A DNA stretch of 64,000 nt from Legionella lansingensis. GTDB lineage: Bacteria; Pseudomonadota; Gammaproteobacteria; Legionellales; Legionellaceae. Of this stretch, positions 22,514 through 32,141 are shown piece after piece. Location of the stretch: positions 2,706,001-2,770,000 of the forward strand of contig NZ_LT906451.1 of assembly GCF_900187355.1 (NCBI RefSeq). Direction: 5' to 3'. Position numbers and translations under genes: made by a program. The notes under the pieces are model-generated. The model was not told the DNA's origin and ran no database searches. It was given only the letters and a program-made list of their open reading frames with translations. Every line of letters starts with the position of its first letter. Positions within the stretch are counted from its first letter, which is position 1.

Positions 22514-24913
22514 ATGAAGGACAAGATGATAAGCTTAATGAATAAATTGTCAGGTTTATCTCAACCCTATGCCTTGGAAAACCTCATTCTTCTCTTCGAT
22601 GGATGCAATGACATTTTTCTTGAAGACATAAAACCTCCTGAAAGCTTAGCTCCCCTATGGCATGCTCTGCGCAATATTCGCACACAAGTCTTAGAGTGGA
22701 AAAGAATAGAGACACAACAGCAAGAAATAGTCGATTTAGAGGCTGACATTATTCGTTTGAATAAAGACTTGTTATTTCTTGCCGAGCAAATGGAACTTCA
22801 CAAAAGCTTCATTTCTGAGCAGCAGCGCCAAGTCAATGAGGTTTACCCTCCATTGCTTCAGACATACCATCGTTATTTGCTAGATAAAGAACCAACAATA
22901 GCAGTAAGTACACCTTCCAACCTTCGCCAGCAGAAAAACTTGATTCTCGCCTATCTTGAGGTTCTCAAAAACCAGTATAAGGCTTTAGACCTAAAAAATA
23001 TTTCATTAAAGCTTGCTGAAGCCTTAATCGCACGCAAGAGGATCGTTGCCCAACTAAAATTATTAAATGTTATTGTCACTGAAAATTCGAGCTCATATAA
23101 AATCTATGAAGTATTGAAGAGAAATCGTGAGACCCTGGCTCAACTTAAAGTTGAATTGGAAAAAATACAACAGGAATTAGCTGAGAGTATTTCACTCAAT
23201 GAGGTCCAAGAGAATATAAGAAATAAAACACAAGTGCTTAGAAGGATTGAAGCAGAATTGCTTAGTCTCGAGCGTAAATTAACCGAGAGTTCTTTAACCA
23301 GTGACATTAAAGAGAAGCTTAAAAATGAGTATCTTAAAGCCACCAACAAAGCGAAGTTTGTTGTCGATCGCGAAAACGTTGTGTTTTGGCATGGCTCTTT
23401 AATTAACCCTCGTGCATGGTATGAGTGGGGTACTAACACAGAATTTAAGGTGAAATTGGAGCAACTCCAAGCCGAAGAACATTATGTAAGATTATTGCAT
23501 CAAAAAGAAGAAAAGATTTTAGAGCATAACAACCTTAATCAGCAGTTAAAGCGTAACCAAGGTTTTATCATATCCCCTAGTTTAAAATCTGATACTGATC
23601 ATAGCAAGCTTAATGAACGCGCCATTCAATTACTCACCCAATATGATTTTAGATATAAACCCATTTCCCAAAATAGCGTTGATTTGCTTTCTGATGTTGT
23701 TGATAGAATAGGGCCTTTGAGCAAAAAAATAGATGAGTTTGATACGGCTCTGAGGCTGCTGCTTGAGGCGATTGCCATAGACGAGGACGTTTTGGAGTTA
23801 CGCACCCGCTACGCATTATTGGATGATATCGATGAACTCATACCAACAACGGAGGAACTTAAAAAACTTCGAGACTCAGATGGCGAACGCCAAAAAGAAC
23901 TGCTCAACTTGGATGAAAAAATTAAGTCTTGCGAAAAATGCCTTATAAACATGGATTCCATTAGCGATTACAGTATCCAACTCAAGGAAGGGGAGAAGAA
24001 AAAAATACACTTAACAGCTACACTGCAACATCGAAAAAAGCTACTAGCAAAAAATCCAGATCGTAATAACTATGAATCAAAGAGAGAGCAAGCACAGCAA
24101 CTCATTCGCTTACAGATCGCTAGCTTGAATGAAATTTTAAATGATATAACCAGTCCACAAGAAGAAACCCGGGATATCTCCGACGAAATCCCGACGAAAT
24201 TCAACCTTCTTATCACTTATCAAAATACCTTGACTTCATGGAATCGATTGATTAGCAACGCGAATACGTTGCTTCCTAAAGAGTTAAAGGAATGGTATCA
24301 AGAATTATTCATTGCCTTGCAAGCGCATGTCCGTGACGAAACCAGTTACTATCAAGCGAGCCATCTTTTGCACGATGTTCTCTTCGAAATTCAATACCCT
24401 GCTGAACCAGAAAAATTCCCTGTACTAGCGGCTTACCAGAAGCTTTGCCCAAATCCACATCATTCATGGCAAGTTCTACTCAACCTTAAACCGCCTTTTT
24501 ACTCCAGTAATAATAAGTTACCCAATCCACGTAATCCTATCTTATGGAGCAAATTAGAAGAGCTTTATCAACAGCAGAAAATCCTTGCAGAGGAATACCC
24601 AAGAGAAGCAGAATTATTACATCAAGCCATCCACCAAATTCATCAAGCAGCCCTATCAATCGAAAGCAGTTCGCAAAATGTCTTGCCAAAAAATTTAAAT
24701 CTTTTGCATGATCCCCGCTATGAAAGCTTGCAAAACCATCGTGGTTTTGGCAAGGTTTGGCAATGGTTAGCGCAATTATGTGCTTATATTCTAGAGTCAA
24801 TAACAAAACGACAAGATATCAACTATCGCCAATTTTTCTTCTTCCAGCGAACACAAACATCCAAACTATTGGAAGAGGCTACATCTCAGCTTGTTAACCC
24901 TATTGCTGGTTAG
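22514..24913 (+). CDS. Large coiled-coil protein, probable Dot/Icm effector at the LepA position
   Basis: No enzymatic motif is recognisable. The 799-residue product is almost entirely helical, with long heptad-like Glu/Lys/Leu stretches (about residues 70-120, 190-290, 310-350 and 440-560) and no membrane segment. ATG 22514 is chosen because AAGGAGGT sits six bases upstream; the frame opens at 22451 without such support. In L. pneumophila the gene in this position between tpiA and glmM is, to my recollection, lpg2793 (LepA, a translocated coiled-coil effector affecting exit from protozoa); that protein is longer (about 1150 residues). The C-terminus (LLEEATSQLVNPIAG) has a Glu pair and small/hydrophobic final residues compatible with a Dot/Icm signal. 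Orthology is inferred from position and architecture only. Confidence 0.6.
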   Translation: MKDKMISLMNKLSGLSQPYALENLILLFDGCNDIFLEDIKPPESLAPLWHALRNIRTQVLEWKRIETQQQEIVDLEADIIRLNKDLLFLAEQMELHKSFISEQQRQVNEVYPPLLQTYHRYLLDKEPTIAVSTPSNLRQQKNLILAYLEVLKNQYKALDLKNISLKLAEALIARKRIVAQLKLLNVIVTENSSSYKIYEVLKRNRETLAQLKVELEKIQQELAESISLNEVQENIRNKTQVLRRIEAELLSLERKLTESSLTSDIKEKLKNEYLKATNKAKFVVDRENVVFWHGSLINPRAWYEWGTNTEFKVKLEQLQAEEHYVRLLHQKEEKILEHNNLNQQLKRNQGFIISPSLKSDTDHSKLNERAIQLLTQYDFRYKPISQNSVDLLSDVVDRIGPLSKKIDEFDTALRLLLEAIAIDEDVLELRTRYALLDDIDELIPTTEELKKLRDSDGERQKELLNLDEKIKSCEKCLINMDSISDYSIQLKEGEKKKIHLTATLQHRKKLLAKNPDRNNYESKREQAQQLIRLQIASLNEILNDITSPQEETRDISDEIPTKFNLLITYQNTLTSWNRLISNANTLLPKELKEWYQELFIALQAHVRDETSYYQASHLLHDVLFEIQYPAEPEKFPVLAAYQKLCPNPHHSWQVLLNLKPPFYSSNNKLPNPRNPILWSKLEELYQQQKILAEEYPREAELLHQAIHQIHQAALSIESSSQNVLPKNLNLLHDPRYESLQNHRGFGKVWQWLAQLCAYILESITKRQDINYRQFFFFQRTQTSKLLEEATSQLVNPIAG

Positions 24914-24962
24914 GGGCTGATGACATTTCCTACTATCTCGTAGAAATGTCATCAGCCCCTAA
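24910..24962. terminator. Miniature family B palindrome acting as bidirectional terminator
   Basis: An almost perfect 53-bp palindrome with 20-bp arms (TTAGGGGCTGATGACATTTC at 24910-24929, complement at 24943-24962). The arm sequence closely matches the arm of the nuoD-nuoE element (AGGGTCTGTTGACATTTC, then TACTATCT). It lies between convergent genes: the TAG stop of the coiled-coil gene and the TGA stop of glmM both fall inside its arms. No long T-run follows on either side, so termination is inferred from the strong hairpin. Confidence 0.7.
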
Positions 24963-26319
24963 TTTCTACGTTAAAATATTGTTTTTCGATATGGCGGATG
25001 TCTTCGCTTAATTGTTTGGCTTGGGATTGTACTTTAGTGCTATCTCTCCCTTCCACCATCACTCTGAGTACGGGTTCAGTTCCAGAGGGTCGTAATAAAA
25101 CTCGGCCTTCGCCTTCTAATTCATTGCTCAGGCTAGCTACTCTTTCAAGAACTTGGATATTTTCCGCCAGCTGTCTGGCATGCTTGGTTTTGATATTAAT
25201 CAATGCTTGCGGCAACAAGTGGATCCCTTCTGCGAGTTCTTGTAAGCTTTTTTCTTGTTTTATCATACAGGTTAGAACCTGTAATGCAGCAACAATACCG
25301 TCTCCTGTAGTTGTTTTATCCAAACAAACGATATGGCCTGAGGGTTCCCCACCTATTTTCCAATCTTCCTTCTTTAAGGTTTCCAACACATAACGATCGC
25401 CGACTTTTGTACGCAGGAAGGGAACCCCCATTTGCATGAGCGCTTTCTCCAAACCATAATTGCTCATTAAGGTACCAACAACACCGCCTTGTAATATACC
25501 CTTTTGCAGTCTGTCTTTGGCAATGATATAAATGATTTGATCACCATCAACAATGTTTCCTTTTGCGTCAACAAGAATCAGTCTGTCACCATCACCATCC
25601 AACGCAATACCAATGTCAGCACCTCTTTGTATAACCTGTTCCCGTAAAACCTCCGGTGCTGTTGAACCACATTTCTCATTAATATTAAATCCATCGGGTT
25701 TATTACCTATTGCCAATACCTCTGCTCCTAGTTCACTGAATACATTAGGAGCTATGTGGTAAGTCGCACCATTGGCACAATCAACAACGATTTTAAGACC
25801 TGCCAAACGAGTCAAAGAGGGAATTGTTGCTTTGCAAAACTCAATGTAACGACCAGATGCGTCATTGATACGTGAAGCCTTCCCTAATTTAGCAGAGGGC
25901 ACTATTGCTAATGGCATGTCCATCTCAGCTTCTATAGCCAATTCCAATTCATCAGGAAATTTACTGCCATCAGCCGAAAAGAATTTGATACCATTATCTT
26001 CAAATGGGTTATGAGAAGCGCTGATGACTATACCTGCATTTGCTCGTAATGTTTGCGTAAGATAGGCTATACCTGGTGTTGGCATAGGCCCTAATAAACT
26101 GACATTGACCCCAGCAGCAGAAAGACCAGCCTCAAGCGCTGATTCCAGCATGTAACCTGATACTCTGGTATCTTTACCAATAACTACTCGTCTTTTCTCG
26201 CCATTACCAATCACTCTTCCCAATGCCCATCCCAGTTTCAGAATAAACTCGGGATTTATATTGGATAAACCAACTTGACCACGAATACCATCAGTACCAA
26301 AATATTTCCTCTGATGCAT
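24952..26319 (-). CDS. glmM: Phosphoglucosamine mutase
   Basis: Converts glucosamine 6-phosphate to glucosamine 1-phosphate for UDP-GlcNAc, hence peptidoglycan and LPS. The 455-residue protein begins [14 protein letters not shown], has the phosphorylated Ser102 in [16 protein letters not shown], the metal loop DGDGDR (about residue 240) and the phosphate-binding [15 protein letters not shown] near the C-terminus. The last codons (EIRG, stop) lie in the palindrome at 24910-24962. A 154-base gap separates it from folP, leaving room for a separate promoter. Confidence 0.97.
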   Translation of the reverse strand: MHQRKYFGTDGIRGQVGLSNINPEFILKLGWALGRVIGNGEKRRVVIGKDTRVSGYMLESALEAGLSAAGVNVSLLGPMPTPGIAYLTQTLRANAGIVISASHNPFEDNGIKFFSADGSKFPDELELAIEAEMDMPLAIVPSAKLGKASRINDASGRYIEFCKATIPSLTRLAGLKIVVDCANGATYHIAPNVFSELGAEVLAIGNKPDGFNINEKCGSTAPEVLREQVIQRGADIGIALDGDGDRLILVDAKGNIVDGDQIIYIIAKDRLQKGILQGGVVGTLMSNYGLEKALMQMGVPFLRTKVGDRYVLETLKKEDWKIGGEPSGHIVCLDKTTTGDGIVAALQVLTCMIKQEKSLQELAEGIHLLPQALINIKTKHARQLAENIQVLERVASLSNELEGEGRVLLRPSGTEPVLRVMVEGRDSTKVQSQAKQLSEDIRHIEKQYFNVEIRG

Positions 26320-26473
26320 CCTTTATGCCCCTCTACTTATCTTTTTTAATCCTAGTATTCAGGGAAGCATTACATCTTAAATAAGCAATCACAATCACTC
26401 TGCTGCCCCCTAATACCCAAACGTGACAAAACGGATATCCTATCACAACTACTCTGAGAAGAAGATAGCTCTT

Positions 26474-27340
26474 TTAATTTGACAGGACTGATTCGTGGAT
26501 AATGGCTTGTAGCATGATTAATGCTTGTCGTGTAGCATCAACATCATGCGTTCTAAGAATAGCTACCCCTTGCAATGCTGCCACGATTGCAATGGTCAAC
26601 CCGCCCGCTATTCGATCATCCACAGGGCGTTGCAATACAACGCCTAGAGTCGTTTTACGGGATGCTCCTAGCATCAAAGGCAAGTTATGCTGTTTCAATT
26701 TTTCCAACTGATGCACGATACGTAGATTATGCTGCGGCAACTTCCCGAAACCAAAACCAGGGTCTAAAATCAAATGCTCACGCCTTATCCCTGCAGAAAG
26801 ACATGTTTTGATTTTTTGCTCAAAAAAACAATTAATCTCATCAAGAACATCATCCGCATAGCAAGGATTATGCTGCATCGTATTTGGTTTACCTTGCATA
26901 TGCATGAGGCAAACTGGGACATCCAGTTTGGCTGCAAGTTGCAACGAATCTTTAGCAGCAAGGGCAGTGATATCATTAATCAAAATAGCACCAGCAGCCA
27001 CAGCCTCAGCCATCACTGACGCTTTTGTTGTGTCAATTGAAATGGCGACATCTGTCTCATTGCGTAATTTTTCGATCACAGGAATGACTCGTGAGATCTC
27101 TTCTTCGTAACTAACTGACTCAGCACCCGGTCTAGAGGATTCACCACCTACATCGATAATATCAGCACCTTGCGCAATCATTTGCTGGGCATGCTCTACA
27201 GCCCTGTCTCTTTGTAGATATTTCCCACCATCTGAAAAAGAGTCTGGGGTAATATTTAATATTCCCATAATGATGGGACTAGCATTCATATCACTGGGAT
27301 TATAACGCCTACACCATTGCTTAAACTCTTCGTTATTCAT
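26474..27340 (-). CDS. folP: Dihydropteroate synthase
   Basis: Condenses p-aminobenzoate with dihydropterin pyrophosphate in folate synthesis; the sulfonamide target. The 288-residue TIM barrel has MGILNITPDSFSDGG, the DVGGESSRPGA loop, LINDITA, DPGFGFGK and GASRKT motifs in the expected order. The order ftsH-folP-glmM matches many Gammaproteobacteria. It lies 124 bases after ftsH, with a hairpin in between. Confidence 0.96.
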   Translation of the reverse strand: MNNEEFKQWCRRYNPSDMNASPIIMGILNITPDSFSDGGKYLQRDRAVEHAQQMIAQGADIIDVGGESSRPGAESVSYEEEISRVIPVIEKLRNETDVAISIDTTKASVMAEAVAAGAILINDITALAAKDSLQLAAKLDVPVCLMHMQGKPNTMQHNPCYADDVLDEINCFFEQKIKTCLSAGIRREHLILDPGFGFGKLPQHNLRIVHQLEKLKQHNLPLMLGASRKTTLGVVLQRPVDDRIAGGLTIAIVAALQGVAILRTHDVDATRQALIMLQAIIHESVLSN

Positions 27341-27428
27341 GGGAAATCATCAAAAGTGGAAAGAAGTCTATTTTGAAACTGGATCCCGTATAAATGCTGT
27401 ACATTTTACGGGATAACGTTCGTTTAGC

Positions 27429-27458
27429 GACATACAAGGCATTAATGCCTTTTATGTC
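27429..27458 (-). terminator. Hairpin between ftsH and folP
   Basis: GACATA, one unpaired base, AAGGCAT-TA-ATGCCTT, one unpaired base, then TATGTC form a 13-pair stem starting 7 bases past the ftsH stop. There is no T-run. It may stabilise the ftsH mRNA 3' end or attenuate transcription into folP. Confidence 0.45.
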
Positions 27459-27464
27459 TTCACG

Positions 27465-29384
27465 TTAATTACCACCAGCGGGGCTATCAACAGCCTTACC
27501 ATCTATAGTGGTTGAGGGCCGGTCTCCTCCTTTTGTATCCTTATCAATAAGTTTGGCCGCTTCCCAGTCTTCCGGAGGAGAAGGTTCCTGACCAGACATA
27601 ATTTCTTGAATTTGCTTCGAATCAATCGTCTCATATTTAATGAGACCTTCAGCCATTAAATGAAGCTTATCCATATTGGCAAGGAGAATTTCCTTAGCTC
27701 TTTGATAATTTCTGTCAATAATTTTTCTCACTTCTTCATCAATCTGCTGCGCAGTATTATCTGAGATTTCCTTATGTTGACTGACTGTTCTTCCCAGGAA
27801 TACTTCGCCTTGCTCTTCCCCAAAAGTAAGTGGGCCAAGTGAAGACAACCCCCAAGTGGTAACCATTTTGCGTGCAATTTCTGTAGCACGCGTAATATCA
27901 TTTGAGGCTCCAGTAGTAACACTCTCTACACCAAAGATTAACTCTTCGGCAATACGGCCACCAAATAAGCTGGATAATTGACTGTCGAGACGACGTTTAC
28001 TATGACTGTAACGATCTTGTTCGGGTAAGAACATTGTGACACCTAGAGCTCGACCACGAGGAATAATCGTCACTTTATAGACAGGATCATGCTCTGGAAC
28101 TGAAAGACCTACAATGGCATGACCAGCCTCATGATAGGCAGTCAATTTCTTTTCATTTTCATCCATTACCATGGAGCGTCGTTCCGCGCCCATCATGATT
28201 TTATCTTTAGCTTTATCAAGCTCGATCATTCCCACTTTGCGTTTATTCGCCCGCGCAGCAAAGAGAGCAGCTTCATTGACCAGGTTTGCCAAATCAGCGC
28301 CTGAGAAACCTGGGGTTCCGCGTGCTATAGACAATACCTCAACATCTTTATCAATAGGCACTTTCTTCAAATGCACTTTTAAGATTTGCTCACGACCACG
28401 AATATCAGGTAACGGCACAACAACTTGGCGGTCAAAGCGACCAGGGCGTAATAGGGCTGGATCAAGCACATCTGGGCGGTTGGTAGCAGAAACAACAATA
28501 ACCCCTTCATTACCTTCGAAACCATCCATTTCTACGAGCAATTGGTTTAAGGTTTGTTCACGCTCATCATGACCTCCACCTAAACCAGCACCACGATGTC
28601 TACCTACAGCGTCAATCTCATCAATAAAAATAATACAAGGAGCGTGCTTTTTGGCCTGTTCAAACATATCTCGGACCCGAGAGGCACCCACACCGACGAA
28701 CATTTCGACGAAGTCCGAACCTGAAATTGTAAAGAAGGGCACTTTGGCTTCGCCAGCAACGGCCTTGGCTAACAATGTTTTACCTGTTCCAGGAGGACCA
28801 ACCAGTAAGACCCCTCGCGGAATACGTCCACCCAAATTTTGGAATTTGGAAGGATCACGTAAAAAATCCACAAGTTCCTTCACTTCTTCTTTGGCTTCAT
28901 CAACACCAGCGACATCGGCAAAAGTAATTTTTACCTGATCCTCTCCAAGCAAACGTGCACGCGATCGCCCGAAAGACATCGCCCCGCGTCCACCACCACC
29001 CTGCATTTGCCGCATAAAGAATACCCAAACGCCAATAAGCAGCAGCATTGGAAACCAGTTGATGAATAGATGGAGTAAGAAACTTTCTTGCTGTTTTTCT
29101 TGACCACTGATATCGACTTGATTTTTTAGTAATTCCCCAAGCAAAGCTTCATCTTGCATTGGCATATAAGTGACGAATCGATGATTATTTTTCGTTAATC
29201 CTTTAATGACTTTGTTGTCTTCAATAGTTACCGAACTAATCATGCCTTGATCAACTTCTTTCAAGAAATTGCTGTAAGAGATTTTTTCAGCAGATGTGTG
29301 GCGGGGGCCGAAATTACTGAATACTGAAACCAGTACAATTGCGATGATCAGCCACAAAAATAAATTTTTTACCATGTCATTCAA
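27465..29384 (-). CDS. ftsH: ATP-dependent zinc metalloprotease FtsH
   Basis: Membrane-anchored AAA+ protease that degrades misfolded membrane proteins and regulatory proteins. The 639-residue protein has two N-terminal transmembrane helices (about 7-24 and 104-124) around a periplasmic domain, Walker A GPPGTGKT at 196-203, Walker B IIFIDEID at 251-258, the SRH region ([19 protein letters not shown]) and the zinc site HEAGH at 418-422. It is preceded by rlmE, the conserved rlmE-ftsH-folP-glmM order. Confidence 0.98.
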   Translation of the reverse strand: MNDMVKNLFLWLIIAIVLVSVFSNFGPRHTSAEKISYSNFLKEVDQGMISSVTIEDNKVIKGLTKNNHRFVTYMPMQDEALLGELLKNQVDISGQEKQQESFLLHLFINWFPMLLLIGVWVFFMRQMQGGGGRGAMSFGRSRARLLGEDQVKITFADVAGVDEAKEEVKELVDFLRDPSKFQNLGGRIPRGVLLVGPPGTGKTLLAKAVAGEAKVPFFTISGSDFVEMFVGVGASRVRDMFEQAKKHAPCIIFIDEIDAVGRHRGAGLGGGHDEREQTLNQLLVEMDGFEGNEGVIVVSATNRPDVLDPALLRPGRFDRQVVVPLPDIRGREQILKVHLKKVPIDKDVEVLSIARGTPGFSGADLANLVNEAALFAARANKRKVGMIELDKAKDKIMMGAERRSMVMDENEKKLTAYHEAGHAIVGLSVPEHDPVYKVTIIPRGRALGVTMFLPEQDRYSHSKRRLDSQLSSLFGGRIAEELIFGVESVTTGASNDITRATEIARKMVTTWGLSSLGPLTFGEEQGEVFLGRTVSQHKEISDNTAQQIDEEVRKIIDRNYQRAKEILLANMDKLHLMAEGLIKYETIDSKQIQEIMSGQEPSPPEDWEAAKLIDKDTKGGDRPSTTIDGKAVDSPAGGN

Positions 29385-29426
29385 AGCATTAACCTCGATT
29401 GAACGTATTCTACGAACGATACGTTA

Positions 29427-30053
29427 CTATAAATTATAGTCCTTCGCCAGCAAATAGGCTTCTCTTGAGCGAGAGCGCGAAGCCGCGGGCTTACGTATCG
29501 CTACCTTATTAAATTTAAGACGGGCTTGTTTAATCAAATCATCAAAGCCCGCACCATGAAACACTTTCATAAGTAAGGCACCACCTGGTTTCAACATTTT
29601 AGCACCAAAATCAAATGCCAATTCCGCTAAATACATCGCCCGTGGAATATCTATTGCTGCCGTACCACTTATATTTGGGGCCATATCTGACAAAAGCAAG
29701 TCTACACCATGTTCAGGAACCCTATTTATTAATTTCTGCAAAACATCATCTTCGCGAAAATCACCCTGTATAAAGGTGACTCCAGCTATACTATCCATGG
29801 GCAAGATATCAAGTGCAATAATCATGCCGCGGCCTTCTAGTTTTTCAGAAACATACTGTGTCCAGCCACCAGGTGCGGCACCTAAATCAACAACAGTGAT
29901 CCCAGGCTTTAATAGTTGTTCTTTGTCGTCAATCTCTTTTAACTTATAGACAGCTCGGCTTCGATAACCCTCTGCCTGCGCCTTTTTGACATAAACATCA
30001 TCAAAATGTTCCTGCAACCAGCGCTTACTACTTTTGGAACGAGGCATAGCCAT
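29427..30053 (-). CDS. rlmE: 23S rRNA (uridine-2'-O)-methyltransferase RlmE
   Basis: Methylates U2552 of 23S rRNA (also called FtsJ/RrmJ). The 208-residue protein has the SAM-binding [16 protein letters not shown] near residue 55, and the K-D-K-E catalytic residues can be placed in [26 protein letters not shown] and SREAYLL. It is 42 bases upstream of ftsH and divergent from yhbY, the same pairing as in E. coli. Confidence 0.97.
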   Translation of the reverse strand: MAMPRSKSSKRWLQEHFDDVYVKKAQAEGYRSRAVYKLKEIDDKEQLLKPGITVVDLGAAPGGWTQYVSEKLEGRGMIIALDILPMDSIAGVTFIQGDFREDDVLQKLINRVPEHGVDLLLSDMAPNISGTAAIDIPRAMYLAELAFDFGAKMLKPGGALLMKVFHGAGFDDLIKQARLKFNKVAIRKPAASRSRSREAYLLAKDYNL

Positions 30054-30148
30054 TTCTCATTGAAAGATTATTTCATGATACTCAAATTCACTACCTTTTC
30101 CCAGCAAAACGTGCAATAATTTGTCATTTTAATTCAGTATGCCCCTAT

Positions 30149-30499
30149 ATGGACGCCACATTCAGACAATCTTTAAAAGCGAAAGCACATCATTTAAAAC
30201 CTGTTGTATACGTAGGTGCAAAAGGCTTAACTGCAGCCGTAGTAGAAGAAACGAACGCAGCACTTTTGGCTCATGAGTTAGTCAAAGTCAAGATCAGTGG
30301 AGTCGAAAAGGCAGAGCGTCATTTAATCGCCAATGATCTTTGTGCACAAGTCAGAGCTGAACTGGTACAAGCTATTGGCAATATCGCCATTATTTATCGA
30401 AAGAATGAGGAGAGATTACCCCTCACCCTACCCTCTCCCACAAGGGGAGAGGGAAAAAGTCTCTCACCCTTGTGGGGGAGAATGTCAATAAACCTATGA
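30149..30499 (+). CDS. yhbY: CRM-domain RNA-binding protein YhbY with repeat-derived C-terminal tail
   Basis: Small CRM/KH-like protein associated with pre-50S ribosomes. Residues 1-91 match the family, with the GxxG loop VYVGAKGLTAAVVEETNAAL and the final strand AIIYRKNEE. From about residue 92 the frame runs into a palindromic repeat (30418-30486) and adds a foreign tail starting RLPLTLPSPTRGEGK, about 25 residues. The stop overlaps the 3' end of the convergent LysR gene by 6 bases. The native stop was probably lost when the repeat arrived. Confidence 0.9.
   Translation: MDATFRQSLKAKAHHLKPVVYVGAKGLTAAVVEETNAALLAHELVKVKISGVEKAERHLIANDLCAQVRAELVQAIGNIAIIYRKNEERLPLTLPSPTRGEGKSLSPLWGRMSINL
30418..30486. 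repeat. GC-rich palindromic repeat of the CTCTCCC-ACAAGGGGAGAG type
   Basis: Two stem-loops in tandem: CCCTCTCCC-acaa-GGGGAGAGGG and a second, TCTCaCCCttGTGGGGGAGA. This repeat is commonly seen in proteobacterial genomes and is recognisable by its conceptual translation PLTLPSPTRGEG. Here it lies between the convergent yhbY and LysR genes, is translated as the YhbY tail and may also act as a hairpin terminator. Confidence 0.75.
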
Positions 30500-31423
30500 A
30501 AAATCAGCCTCGAGTTGCCCTATACTTTCGCTCAGTAATTGCGACAACCACTGTATTCCTTTATCAGAATGATCCTTTTGATGAATAACCAGGTAGATCG
30601 GGGTTGGCTCTAAATCAAAGGGCAGTGGCTGCTGTACCAATCCAAACTCCCCAGCAAACATATTAATTAAAAAACTTGGCGCAGTTGCAATGACTGAACT
30701 TGAATCAGCAACTGCAAAAAGGGCTGGCAAGATATTATTAACAAATAAAATATCATTGCGCTTTAATTTTCTTTTACTTAAAAAATCAGCAGAATGACTA
30801 AAGCGTTTTTCATCAAAACTAAACGCGATATGTTTGCTCGCCAAGTAATTTTTTAATGAGATAGGTTGCTTTAGTAAAGGGTTTTTTTTGCTGGCAAAAC
30901 AAATGATCTTCTCTTCATATAATTTTCTTGCGATCAATTGTGACGGAACATTCTCTTTTTCAAGCGCACCAATAGCAATGTCTGTAGTTTTATCAAGAAA
31001 CAATGATGGGCGATCGACTATCCCTGTAATCCTTGTTTCGATAACAATGTGGGGAAATTTCTCTAGCGATTTTAACAAGGATGGCAGAAGAATGAGCTCT
31101 ACATAATCAGGCAGAGCAATTTTAAATGTTCTTTTTGCAACCATTGGGTCGAATTCCTCTTGCGGTTGTAATAGGTTTTGCACCTGAGACATGATTTGTT
31201 GTAAATGCGGCTGTAATTCCTGCGCTTTAGTAGAAAGGACCATCTGACCTTTTGCTGCAACCAATAATGGATCGTCAAATATCGCTCGAAGTTGCTTTAA
31301 CGATGCGCTCATTGCTGGTTGGCTGACAAATGCTTTTTCAGCAGCTGCACTTACATTTTTTTCCGTCAACAACGCATGTAAATGCGTCAATAGATTTAAG
31401 TTTATCTTCTTGAAATGTTTCAT
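30494..31423 (-). CDS. LysR-family transcriptional regulator
   Basis: 309 residues from ATG 31423, which has AGGCGG just upstream; the frame extends 15 codons further without support. The N-terminal winged HTH (LLTHLHALLTEKNVSAAAEKAFVSQPAMSASLKQLRAIF) is typical, with SQPAMS as recognition helix. Residues from about 95 form the periplasmic-binding-like effector domain with the usual segments (FKIALPDYVELILLPSLL; TDIAIGAL). The effector is unknown. It is divergent from the DUF3592-like gene and 700 bases from the siderophore operon, so control of either is only a possibility. Confidence 0.9.
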   Translation of the reverse strand: MKHFKKINLNLLTHLHALLTEKNVSAAAEKAFVSQPAMSASLKQLRAIFDDPLLVAAKGQMVLSTKAQELQPHLQQIMSQVQNLLQPQEEFDPMVAKRTFKIALPDYVELILLPSLLKSLEKFPHIVIETRITGIVDRPSLFLDKTTDIAIGALEKENVPSQLIARKLYEEKIICFASKKNPLLKQPISLKNYLASKHIAFSFDEKRFSHSADFLSKRKLKRNDILFVNNILPALFAVADSSSVIATAPSFLINMFAGEFGLVQQPLPFDLEPTPIYLVIHQKDHSDKGIQWLSQLLSESIGQLEADFS

Positions 31424-31599
31424 AATCCGCCTAAAGAAACCAACATAAGCTAAATCAAGAGCTATCAATTATTTTTATAGTGGCCATATAAACAATCATT
31501 TTTTATTTAATGATAGACAATAAAATTAATAATTTGCATTCTATTTTTAGCCACCAATTATGCTATATATTTAATCAATGTAATCATAATTTATATATT

Positions 31600-32016
31600 A
31601 TGAAACAGCTAACCGCCCTTTTTATTATGGCTAGCGTCGTGACCTTCCTTTTGGCCGGTTATTATTTTATTGAAGGTTGGCGTTTCAGCTATAGTAGTGT
31701 ACAGACGAAAGGGGAAATCATCGGTTTTGTTGTCAAACCCTCACAAAATAATGTGACGCGGGCAGAAATGCTGAACTATCCGGTTATTCATTTCGAAACC
31801 CAAACGAAAGAACCGTTCACATTTACCAGCCAATGGGGATTCAACCCCCATAAATATAAAGTGGGGGATAAAGTCTATATTCTCTATCATCCCCATAATC
31901 CTAATCATGTTTATATGGGCAATTACCTACTCATCTGGATGCGCTTTGTCTTAGTGTTACTCGCTGCGGTGTTTTTTCTATTGTTAGCCTCCGTCACCTC
32001 CAAGAAAAGACAATAA
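31600..32016 (+). CDS. DUF3592-like membrane protein
   Basis: 138 residues from ATG 31600; the frame opens at 31510 but the upstream part is AT-rich and not protein-like. There is one membrane helix near the N-terminus (ALFIMASVVTFLLAGYYF) and another near the C-terminus (LLIWMRFVLVLLAAVFFLLL). The extramembrane part between them contains TKGEIIGFV, YPVIHFET and HKYKVGDKVYILYHPHNP, the pattern of DUF3592 proteins. No Shine-Dalgarno is visible. Function unknown. It sits between the LysR gene and the Fur box of the siderophore operon. Confidence 0.75.
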   Translation: MKQLTALFIMASVVTFLLAGYYFIEGWRFSYSSVQTKGEIIGFVVKPSQNNVTRAEMLNYPVIHFETQTKEPFTFTSQWGFNPHKYKVGDKVYILYHPHNPNHVYMGNYLLIWMRFVLVLLAAVFFLLLASVTSKKRQ

Positions 32017-32040
32017 TTAAATTGTCATAATTTTGTTGCA

Positions 32041-32059
32041 AATGAGAATGATTATCATT
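32041..32059 (+). promoter_or_regulatory. Fur box upstream of the legiobactin operon
   Basis: The sequence at 32043-32057 reads TGAGAAT-G-ATTATCA, one mismatch from the 7-1-7 Fur consensus TGATAAT-n-ATTATCA, inside the 19-bp AATGAGAATGATTATCATT. It lies about 80 bases before the lbtA start, where a promoter should be. Iron-replete repression of the operon is expected. Confidence 0.85.
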
Positions 32060-32141
32060 TATAGTAAATCCTACCTACTATTTTCATCTTCCTGATCTTA
32101 AAAATTCAGATCAAATGCGGGATTGCGTTTTGGAGAGAATT

